Assembly (NCBI GenBank): GCA_019649035.1
Contig: BMAT01000732.1
Location: forward strand, 338,692-362,309
Source: Elysia marginata
Taxonomy: Eukaryota; Mollusca; Gastropoda; Plakobranchidae
Length of the DNA: 23,618 bases
Direction: 5' to 3'
Each line of letters starts with the position of its first letter. Position 1 is the stretch's first letter. The notes under the pieces are model-generated. The model was not told where the DNA came from. It worked only from the letters and a program-made list of their open reading frames with translations, and did not search any database. Below are positions 10,991 to 18,840 of this stretch, piece by piece. A program made the position numbers and the translations under genes.

Positions 10991-11193
10991 GAATTAAGAT
11001 AGCAATAAATGTCACTTAGCCCCAGAAGAATTATAATAATAGAATTGCGATATTGAAGTACTGCTCTTGTGGTTTTGCTAAAGCCAAGCTAGACACCCAC
11101 TCGATTGCATGTTGATATTACCTAGGCACGCAGCAGTTTGTTGTGTTTTGAGTTGTGCTGTAACTACTGTTTTCTTAGAGGCTTTAACCACTA

Positions 11194-11370
11194 CAGTGGA
11201 ATCCTCTTAAGATAAAACCCTCTTGGACCGACTAAGAAGTCTGTTTTATTCAAAGTTTATTTGAAGTAGTAATATTATAATGAAAAAAAAGAAAAGGACC
11301 AAAATCTATTTTAATTTTATCTTAACCCAAACTTTTCTCAAACAGGGTTTATCTTAAGCGGACTCCACTG
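11194..11370. mobile_element. 177-bp MITE with 27-28 bp terminal inverted repeats, TA duplication
   Basis: The left end (11194-11221, starting CAGTGGAATCC) and right end (11344-11370, ending GGACTCCACTG) are near-perfect inverted repeats sharing CTTAAGATAAA. TA flanks both sides (11192-11193, 11371-11372). There is no coding capacity. TA targets and CAGT-type ends fit non-autonomous pogo/Tigger-like members of the Tc1-mariner superfamily; the family assignment is inferred. Confidence 0.85.
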
Positions 11371-11396
11371 TATCTCTACCCTTCCCCCCTTTTCAG

Positions 11397-11478
11397 GGCT
11401 TCCGAATTTTCCCACTTTTCTATCTCTAAGTGTGTTGAATGTTTCCATCTATTAAAAGGCAAATCTCCACACTTGTCG
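11397..11478 (+). CDS. Candidate upstream exon of the PHD-SAM gene
   Basis: An 82-nt interval lies between a strong acceptor (CCCCCCTTTTCAG|G) and a strong donor (TTGTCG|GTAAGT). Only one of its three frames is open. That frame enters with one leftover base and leaves in phase 0, which agrees with the phase-0 start at 11797. The peptide (ending KGKSPHLS) matches nothing I recognise. Splice motifs this good occur by chance, so this is a candidate only. Confidence 0.3.
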
Positions 11479-11796
11479 GTAAGTTTTTAGCCCTCCATCT
11501 TAATTTATCGGTTCACAAAATAGAAAAAGAAGTGCAAGAGCTTATCCAAAGTTGATTTGAGAATTGTAGGCTTAGTGGCTAAACTGTCTAGTCAAAAAGA
11601 AAAGTGTGGTGTTGTTGAAAGAACGGTCTAAAACCATAAAGACATTTTAACAAATATCCTGTTGTTACACCCATTTTTTTTTATTTTTTGTTTCTTTTGA
11701 TTTTATTGTTCCACCCACTGACAATTAATAACATTGTTTTTCTTGAAAACTAATGATAACCCAGCGCAATTTCTCTATCACCTCCCAAACCTCCAG

Positions 11797-12061
11797 CTGA
11801 AGCGGATGCTAACCACAGCACCCTCTAGCAGTACCCATAGTATTCGAGGTGCTTACGACGAGTCGTCCATCCCAGGCTGCATCAGTACCCTCAATGGGAA
11901 AGATGATGGCGCCAGATATCAGACGAGCCAAGGAGAAAAAGTCGCCAGGAGGGGTGCAGTGCCAGGCGAGGTGCTCTGTGACTTCTGCAAACTCTCATCA
12001 CTGGGCAACCCCAAGGGCGAACCGGAAGCTCTGCTGCAGTGCAAGGACTGTAATGCCAAAG
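11797..12061 (+). CDS. PHD-SAM gene, first recognised exon (start of PHD1)
   Basis: The exon ends at the strong donor AAAG|GTAAGC and leaves one base (phase 1) that completes an Ala codon with the next exon. The acceptor is probably the CTCCAG at 11791-11796 after a pyrimidine-rich stretch; an alternative is CCCAG ending at 11764. It carries residues 1-88, including the first four zinc ligands of PHD1 (CDFC and CKDC). The 60 residues before PHD1 are Ser/Thr-rich and not recognisable. A second frame is also open across the exon and encodes a basic stretch (RRAKEKKSPGG), so the frame upstream of about 11950 is less certain than the PHD frame. The Met at 11806 has a poor start context, so an upstream exon is expected. 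Confidence 0.85.
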
Positions 12062-15000
12062 GTAAGCTACTTCTAGAATGTAATGGAGAGGCAGTTAATC
12101 TAATTTTGGTTTGCTGGTCTCATTTCATAGCCTTTTAAGAATATCAAGTGAGCTCTAAGAATTTCTGCTGCACTTCAAATTACATTTAGTAACTTAGATT
12201 ACCACAAAGAAGGGAGTCCAAACTACTCTCTATTTATTGGCTTTCATTTCCTCTCATTTTAGGCAGACAGTAATGAATCCCTATACTTAGCCTTATTTTC
12301 TACCAAACTCAGTTGTAATACCGGTAGTAATATTATGTGTTAGACCATTAAGAGACTGATATAGACAATATAGGTCATTTATGCTGTTAAAGTGGAATGA
12401 TAATGCACCAATGCAATGTTCTAAACTTGAAATTTTAATGAGATCAGTTAATTTTTTTCAAAATCTTCCTCTGTGTATACTGGCACAAGGTCAGGGGCAA
12501 ATTTCTGCAGATGCTGTGGATTCATCAGTTCCAAACCTTTCAAATACATGGTATTGTCTTGTTGGTTTTAGTGGCAATGAATTCATGACTCATTCTACAT
12601 AGGAAGACAAACTATATAGCAATTAATAATGTAAACTAGGCCTTTATAAAACGCAACGTTTGTGGTTCTCTTCTTCATATCTCGAATGTTGTATAACAAC
12701 TTTGGGGTCGTGATGATCACATTAATAGATTTGGTAATTAAGTTTACACAGTGAGCCAGCCATTTCTGTTGGATTTTTTGGAGAAGGATTAATTGTTTGT
12801 TGTTTTTTTTACTACAGTGTAGATGTATCTGTCTCTTGAAACTTGACCAATGGTTTTCTTAAGTTTCCTAAACTTTTTCATGAGTTATTTCTTTTTTTAA
12901 TACAAGTCATATAATTGAAGAACATGCATAGTATTGTAAAACACCTACTAATGGCTTCTGCTCACTCTCATCCTCTCATGTATTGCTTTAATTGGCAGCA
13001 CATCCATCATGTATGAAGTATTCTCGTCTGCTGGCAAGCCGGGCATGCCGTGGACCTTGGCAATGCATGGATTGTAAAACTTGCTTTGTGTGCCAGGATT
13101 CTGGGTCCCCAGTAAGTGAAAACAAACTTCATTGCAAATCATGTTGAATCTGCTCATATTTTATTTTTATTTTATATACTTAATTAATGCCTTTCGGGAA
13201 ATATGGCTTTGTTACTCAGCGTAAATGCGTCGCTACAGAGCAGCGCCATTAATGCTCCAGCACACCAGTACATTAATTTTAAGGCCACTTTTAACTGTTA
13301 TTGTTGTTTATTTTGATGGAAAAAATATCTGTGAACTTTGATTCTGCTCTTAGCACACTCGAATCAAGGACGAAGGAGACACTGCTTGGGTACAGTAGTA
13401 TCTGGTTAAACGCACGTCAGAAAAATTTTAACTAACGCCAAATCTCTCTGACCGATTTTTTTTCTATATGATCAATATACCTTAAACACTTGCAACATCG
13501 TCTAAACGCATGCTATAATTTATGAAATTGGTAAGAATAAGTGTATCAAGCAACCAGTGAGACGCCCGGAAAGAGCCACAATCACCCACTTAAGCAGGGA
13601 TTCTCATCTTCGTTTGTCATCACCACTACAATGCTACATTCACATGTTTTGGGTGGGGAGGCCTAGGGGCAGGGGTGTGAAGAGGGAGGCCTAGAGGGTA
13701 AAAGATGGACAAAAGCCTGTCGCGTGGGGATGGTTTGTGTAGACCTTGGAGCACAACAAGCGATTTGATCATGATGCAACGTAAACTTCACCCATGCAGC
13801 ACTGACAGGTACACACTACATAGGTACACTGTTGTAGGCTAACCTATAACAGCTCTTGTGGCCTTCAGCTCGACCACGCCTCTCTCCTCCTTTTTAGTTC
13901 CTCCTTTTGGTCAATAAATTAATGGTTGGATAGTTGCAGTGCAATAATTGCTAAGCAAAACCAGCTCACATACAGGTGATACACCACTAGGTTACAAGAC
14001 ATACATGTCTTGATGTTCTTGCCTGGACCTTGTCAATTGTTTGGTCCAAGGAAACAATCTGGTTTTTATTCTCTCATTTTCATTTAAACTTATAGGGAAG
14101 AAACTAGATCTAGTAACTTTTACTACTAAATGCACACATCTCCTAAACGCACGCTACTTGAGCCTCCGAAGTGCCTTGCGTTTAACTTGATTCTACTGTA
14201 TTATTGTTGAACCAAAGCTGTTATGAAAAAATCCAAACTTGAAAGCAGATTCTGTTGTGGATATCTAGAAAAATGTATTCATTTCATCTTCCACTATTCA
14301 TTTTTTTATTTTTTCTTAAATAGTACTAAAGCACAAATCATTTTTATATTAATTTTTACCAGCATGCTTTTTAAAACAGCAAGCCTTGACATTTATGATT
14401 CAATTTCTATCAATTGCTAGGATATAAACCAAAACAAACTTTAAAATCTGCCTGGTAGATTGTGCATATTTATCAATATGTTTTTTTTATGCGAGTTTGG
14501 GATCTTTTTTTACACCTTCAACAGGACCAAATGCTTTTCTGTGATGGCTGTGATAGGGGTTTTCACATGAGCTGCCACCGTCCAGCTGTCAGCAAAAAAC
14601 CCTCTGGCAAGTATTGTGTGAATTGTTTCTGTTGTCTTCAATCGCGTAACTTGCAAATATTACTCAGGTCAAAAGATTCTCTGTGACTTGGTAAACTTTT
14701 TGGCAGGCTCAATCAAATCATGAGGGCACTGTAGTCTTGTTGTAGTTTTTTCCCAGACTAAAGCACTGGAACCCCTCAATAAAGACATGGAAAATTTAGG
14801 TAAAACAGGTCTCATAATAAAGAGAGAGGATTTAGTTCAGGGGTTAAACTACTTCACACATATAATTGAATGTCCTCAAATTTAAAGTCACATGAAACTA
14901 AAGGGGTGACCTTTATTGGGGTTCCACTGTATTATCTATTGTTTTTTAGCATAGCCCATCCACAAGAAAATTATCTTAATTTTTTTTATAGGCCTTATCT

Positions 15001-18000
15001 AAAAAAATTCCCTGTCTATAAGCACAATGCAAATTAAGATGACGCCTTTTGCACTTTAGCTTATAGTAAGCGAAAAGTGGTTAACAACAGATAAAAGGTA
15101 CCTAGAATAATGAAAATATTGATTGAAGTAGAGGTGCTATTTGTTTTTATCAATCTTAGATTATCAACATTTAAAATGATGAATGACTAGACACCTCACA
15201 AAAGAGTCTTTAAAATTTTTAAAGCAAGAAATGGTTGCTTGGAAAAATCTAGAGTTCTTGTATTGCATTCATAACGTTCTTGATGTAGAATGCAGGAACA
15301 TAGACTTGATAAGTAAAGGACATGCTTTTATGGCTCAGGGAAAATGATGGCTATACGAAGAGTTAAGTTTTAGAGGACAATTTTTCCTTGTACTGTTATG
15401 CAAGTTTTGGCAGATTATAATTTTCTTCTCTTTCTGTAGGCATCTGGGAGTGCTGTGACTGCCGTCTGGAAAACATTGCCTTGCAGAGAAGTGAGTTCAC
15501 TGCTGCAACAGCAGGCCGACCTCCCTTCACTAATGGTGAGTAATTGATATGTCACCACCCTGCATAGCCCATGACACAATTATTGTAAAGGTGTGATATA
15601 TGGATGGGGCCTCAGTTCTATGACCATTGGTTTGTTGTTTTTTGTTTATTTTTTTATTTGGGGGGGGGGGATTTATGGATGAACAAGCAGTTTAAATAAA
15701 ATTGAAATTGTTTAGTTCTATGGTTCGTTGTATAAGAAGACATATTTTTTATAATACTCTCTTGTCAAATAAGAGACAGTTTGAATGGCTCCCTTATCTG
15801 CTAGGAAAAGCATGCAAACAACCTGTTTGTTTCAAATATCTTCGATTTTAATGGTTGCAGTCTCATGTTGTAAACAAGTTTCATAATTAAATGACAAAAG
15901 TTATGAAACATTTTTTGGTAATGATGATTGCACTTGAGCAGCATGTTTTACTGGCTTTTGCCCTCCCTTCTTTATATGTTCACCAGACTCAGCTCCGCCA
16001 ACCCCAGCTGAGTCACCTGTGCCGGCCAACCACATGTAAGTAATCCTATGAGTTCAATTCATAAAAAATTCCAGATGCCAAAGCATACAAGAAGAAGTGT
16101 AAATTTGGCAAACCAGGAGTTTTTAGGGTGCTCTTTATGGAAAGTTTTTCTTTAGATGCCTCCATTTCTCAGTCTGGTTGTCCTACCAGTTGACTGCTTT
16201 ATCAGATGCCTTCTTCATGACTTTCAGTTTGTGGCAGTTTAATTATTACATTTTATGATAAGGTCACATTTGGATAGATTGTCTTTGTATGCTATTTTAC
16301 AGCTACAGTTTTTATCTTTCTCTCTTTCTTTATCCCTTTCTTTATCCCTGTGCCAGCTGTCTAGAAAAGAAATGTTTTTAGCTTGAATTTTTTTTATTTA
16401 CTGGTGCCATTTTACCTAGTCAATTAAGTTAAGTACAAAATAGCTGATGCTACATATTTGCAAAATTAGAATAGCCTATATGTATTACAGATTTAACTTT
16501 TCAACTGTTCAAGCCAACTTCTGGCTTGTATACTTTTTCATTTATTTCATCAAATTTTGCAGCAGCAGACCATTTTGACTTGATATGTAAAATTTTATGT
16601 GTATGATCATAGTGTTTTAAAGAAGTTTAGAAAACTTTTTATATATGTATAATGGACTTTAAGTAGACACTCTGAATACTACAGTAATAAATAAAACTGC
16701 AAAATCTATTTAAAATACCTGCTTTAAAAACATTAGCATTAATTTGAATATTGTTTTAACAATGAATAAATTATTAGATGATATCTGCCTAGTTTAGTTT
16801 TTATTTGTTGAAAAAAAATAACTTATTTAATATTAGGCCTTAAACACTTTATTAGGGATTGTTTCTCAAGGTCTGTTAATTATCTTGAAAAACTGCATTA
16901 TTTTTTTTTATATAAAAAGTTAATTCATTTTAACTGTGAGTACTATTAAAAAAAAAACTGTGTCCCCAGTATTGTTATCTAAAAAGAGAAATCATGTTCT
17001 TTGGTTTTCCTGTAGGCCAGCAGATCTTCCACTTCCTACAAGTCCAACATACCTGGGTGAGGGCAAGTATCCAGATGCATCAGGATGGTCTGTTGATGAA
17101 GTTGCCCAGTTCCTAACATCTGCTGGCTTTACTCAGCAGGCTCAGCTGTTCAAAGAACAGGTAGGTCTTATGGCAGACACCTTAGGTAAACCTGACACCA
17201 TTTGGGTGCTATCTGAAGGGGGCCTAGATAGCTCAGTTGGTAGTGGCTTCGCTCCGTGGCCAAGAGGTCCCAGGTTTGAAACACAGCCGAGCACAGTCGG
17301 GGCCCCTACTGGTTGGGTCGGTGTCAGTATAATGTGACCGGCTGAGGCTAAGTCATGGTATCCCCGCTAGTCTCTGGGTGGCAGCCCATAAATTGTCATT
17401 GGGATCCAAGCCCTGAGAGAACGTTTGAAGTGGTATTGGGCTTGTAAAAATACCCTTCAATCAATCAAGCTATCTGAAGCCCAAAGCTGTTAATAGTTTA
17501 CTGGGTCATTGCACTTTTTTTTTACTTTACTCAATGAAGACATGGTGAACACAGTCGAACGATTTGGATCAGTACTGTACACCAGTACTTTTTTAAAAGG
17601 ACAGAATTTTAGGTTATTCTCAAACCTAATTTAGTCATTTTGCACACAGCCCATTTTTCCTTGCAATTGAAGCTGTTGGCAGAAATTATTTTTTGATGTT
17701 AAACTGCCTCATAACATACTTTTAAGTTTAATACACAAGGTCTCCGTCATTTTAAAGCGTGCAATCTTTCCTAATTAGCTATTTTGTAACATTCTAAAAG
17801 TGGAAACTTACTATTTCATGTGCATTTTGCTGTATATGTATTTTGAATCCATACAAACATGTTTTTCATGTTTTGTATAATTTTAAACAGTTATTCAAAG
17901 ATACAATTTATATTAATTTTGGATTTTAAAAGAAAGCACTGAAATACACTTTAAAAAAAGCTACAATTTGACATATAATGGGTATATCTTGATTCATTAT

Positions 18001-18397
18001 TGCTCTAAAATCAATCAAAAGTTATGACTATTTACTAATTAACTAATGATCAAATGGTTGCGTCACATTGGCATATTGATGCTTCACATTTAATTTTCTT
18101 GTATTTCTACATTCTTAAGGTGGCTCAGAAAATTCACGAAGGCGATCTGTAGTATCCTGAAAACAAGGACTAAGAGTGGAGTACTAAAATCAATGCCTTG
18201 ATATTGTCACAAGTTAGTTGTTTCACACACCATTTTTCATTTTTTTATTTATTTGTTTCCAGGAGATCGATGGCGTGTCCCTGCTGCTGCTGAAACGTAG
18301 TGATGTGCTTAGGAGCCTTGACATGAAGCTGGGGCCAGCTCTCAAAGTAAATCGCCTTGTTGAAGGCTTGCAAACAGCCAGGCAAAGCATTTTGTGA
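11797..18397 (+). CDS. Tandem PHD finger plus C-terminal SAM domain protein (3' seven exons, 5' end missing)
   Basis: Seven exons (11797-12061, 12999-13111, 14525-14606, 15440-15535, 15987-16035, 17016-17160, 18263-18397) join in phase to give 294 residues and a TGA stop. Numbered from the first exon seen, PHD1 has ligands C61, C64, C82, C85, H90, C93, C111, C114; PHD2 has C117, C120, C132, C135, H140, C143, C158, C161. The closely packed fingers and the motifs WQCMDCKTC and FCDGCDRGFHMSC match the KAT6A/DPF class, which reads acylated and unmodified histone H3 tails. Residues 163-225 are a Ser/Pro-rich linker. Residues about 226-287 form a SAM domain; EIDGVSLLLLKRSDVL and LGPALK resemble SAMD1/SAMD13, whose SAM domains self-associate. 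No MYST or other catalytic domain follows, and the protein ends seven residues after SAM. A nuclear chromatin-reader role is inferred. The N terminus lies upstream, unrecognised or outside the window. Confidence 0.9.
12999..13111 (+). CDS. PHD-SAM gene exon (end of PHD1, start of PHD2)
   Basis: Acceptor TTGGCAG|CA and donor CCCCA|GTAAGT. The 113 nt enter with two bases and leave in phase 0. The exon encodes HPSCMKYSRLL and WQCMDCKTCFVC: the His-Cys pair and final Cys pair of PHD1, then the first Cys pair of PHD2. The two-residue spacing between the fingers (CMDC-KT-CFVC) is the fused tandem PHD signature of KAT6 and DPF proteins. Confidence 0.92.
13393..14198. mobile_element. 806-bp non-autonomous TIR element in intron 2, TA duplication
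   Basis: The ends are 21-bp inverted repeats with 18 matches: left 13393-13413 (CAGTAGTATC then GTTAAACGC), right 14178-14198 (GCGTTTAAC then GATTCTACTG). TA lies on both sides (13391-13392, 14199-14200). The motif TAAACGCA recurs near both ends (about 13407, 13503, 14144, and inverted at 14178), like subterminal transposase-binding repeats. No transposase frame is visible. It makes up more than half of intron 2 and is related by its ends to the MITEs at 11194 and 14764. Confidence 0.75.
14525..14606 (+). CDS. PHD-SAM gene exon (core of PHD2), ends at a GC donor
   Basis: Acceptor TTCAACAG|GACC. The exon encodes DQMLFCDGCDRGFHMSCHRP, the C3-C4 and H5-C6 ligands of PHD2. It leaves in phase 1 at CTCTG|GCAAGT, a GC rather than GT donor. 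Joining there gives KKPSGIWECCDC, with exactly 14 residues between C6 and C7 as in KAT6A and the expected Trp two residues before C7. An alternative GT donor at 14646 is in the same phase. Confidence 0.88.
14607..14612 (+). other. GC 5' splice site of intron 3
   Basis: The donor reads TG|GCAAGT and matches the extended consensus for GC-AG introns except at one exonic base. It is chosen because it restores the PHD2 spacing and the Gly-x-Trp motif. GC-AG introns are a known minority class of U2 introns and are often alternatively spliced. The nearest in-phase GT donor (CGC|GTAACT) is 39 nt downstream. Confidence 0.75.
14764..14929. mobile_element. 166-bp MITE in intron 3, related TIRs
   Basis: The right end (GACCTTTATTGGGG then TTCCACTG, followed by TA at 14930) is the inverse of the left end at 14764-14786 (CACTGGAACCCC then CAATAAAGAC), with one changed base in the terminal CAGTGG and a 2-bp indel. 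The left TA is no longer present, so this copy is older than the one at 11194. No open frame. Confidence 0.65.
15440..15535 (+). CDS. PHD-SAM gene exon (end of PHD2 and linker)
   Basis: Acceptor CTTTCTGTAG|GC and donor AATG|GTGAGT; 96 nt, in phase on both sides. It encodes IWECCDCRLENIALQ, giving the last Cys pair of PHD2 (C158, C161), then the start of a flexible linker (SEFTAATAGRPPFTN). Confidence 0.9.
15660..15670. repeat. 11-G homopolymer in intron 4
   Basis: Uninterrupted G run, likely length-variable. Confidence 0.9.
15987..16035 (+). CDS. PHD-SAM gene exon (short Pro-rich linker exon)
   Basis: A 49-nt exon between acceptor TTCACCAG|AC and donor CACAT|GTAAGT. It encodes SAPPTPAESPVPANH, a low-complexity Pro/Ser linker between PHD2 and SAM. 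The split codons at both ends (Asp, Met) agree with the neighbouring exons, which is the main support for so short an exon. Confidence 0.82.
16324..16347. repeat. Tandem duplication of a 12-bp unit in intron 5
   Basis: CTTTCTTTATCC occurs twice, head to tail, in a pyrimidine-rich stretch. Confidence 0.85.
17016..17160 (+). CDS. PHD-SAM gene exon (N-terminal half of SAM domain)
   Basis: Acceptor TTTTCCTGTAG|G and donor GAACAG|GTAGGT, leaving in phase 0. It encodes the end of the linker (PADLPLPTSPTYLG) and the first helices of SAM (WSVDEVAQFLTSAGF, then QLFKEQ). A SINE begins 58 nt after the donor. Reading through the donor stays open into the SINE until a stop at 17335. Confidence 0.92.
17208..17218. 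repeat. Target-site duplication, left, SINE copy 2
   Basis: GCTATCTGAAG is repeated exactly at 17469-17479. This fixes the boundaries of the intronic insertion. Confidence 0.9.
17219..17468 (+). mobile_element. tRNA-derived SINE, copy 2, in intron 6 of the PHD-SAM gene
   Basis: Same family and orientation as the copy at 5727, with a perfect 11-bp target-site duplication GCTATCTGAAG at 17208-17218 and 17469-17479. The B box has decayed to GGTTTGAAAC by a CpG-type change, so this copy is less likely to be transcribed from its own promoter. The stretch from the TAATGTGACC block through the GGCAGCCC motif is identical to copy 1. It sits in sense orientation, 58 nt past the donor of the first SAM exon. 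Confidence 0.92.
17469..17479. repeat. Target-site duplication, right, SINE copy 2
   Basis: Exact match to 17208-17218, immediately after the CAATCAA tail. Confidence 0.9.
18263..18397 (+). CDS. PHD-SAM gene last exon (C-terminal half of SAM domain, stop)
   Basis: Acceptor TTTGTTTCCAG|GAG; 44 codons then TGA at 18395. It encodes EIDGVSLLLLKRSDVL, LGPALK and a final helix ending in ARQSIL. The EIDG/LLLL/LGPALK pattern is typical of the SAMD1/SAMD13 SAM subgroup. No further domain follows, so the C terminus is complete. Confidence 0.93.
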   Translation, partial: EIDGVSLLLLKRSDVLRSLDMKLGPALKVNRLVEGLQTARQSIL

Positions 18398-18840
18398 TTA
18401 CAAAAACTCCAGCAATTTGAACTTCATTTTTATGAGATGGTCTTAGGTAGACTGACAAGTCATGGCGGAAGATAGTCTTTAAATTATTGCAATCAGTTCA
18501 CATGAGTTTTATGTAGCAATTTCCACATTCCAACATGTTGACATTTTGAACAGAGACTATAAAGTTTCAAATAATGAACGATTCCTTGAAATTTTGTTTC
18601 TATATTTTTAAATTGATTTTAAACTCTTTAATTATTTAAAATGCATTTGGTTTTAAAAATATCTTACTTAAAGAAAAGTTTTTAAAATAATAGTTTGTTC
18701 ATCCATTAAGGATCATCACAAGAAAAATGAGCTATTTTTTCCTGCTTTAAAGTTTGGCAGTACAGAACCGTTTGTGTTTTTAAGATACTACGTGTGGTGC
18801 GCCTGACCTGGTTGGACAATAAACTAAGCTTTGTCAAAAG
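18398..18840 (+). other. 3' UTR of the PHD-SAM gene with first poly(A) signal
   Basis: AT-rich non-coding DNA after the stop. The first canonical AATAAA is at 18818-18823, followed within about 40 nt by a U-rich stretch (CTTCTTTTCTTTTTG) that fits a downstream element. Further AATAAA hexamers exist (e.g. about 20415), so a longer UTR is possible. The endpoint is inferred. Confidence 0.5.

Larger units (their letters stand above)
5991..11190. other. Long unassigned region upstream of the PHD-SAM exons
   Basis: No open frame above about 90 codons and none with a recognisable domain. It contains microsatellites at 6017, 10183 and 10929 and a possible SINE fragment at 8521. It is either intergenic or a long 5' intron of the PHD-SAM gene; I found no winged-helix or other upstream domain exon. 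Confidence 0.45.
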
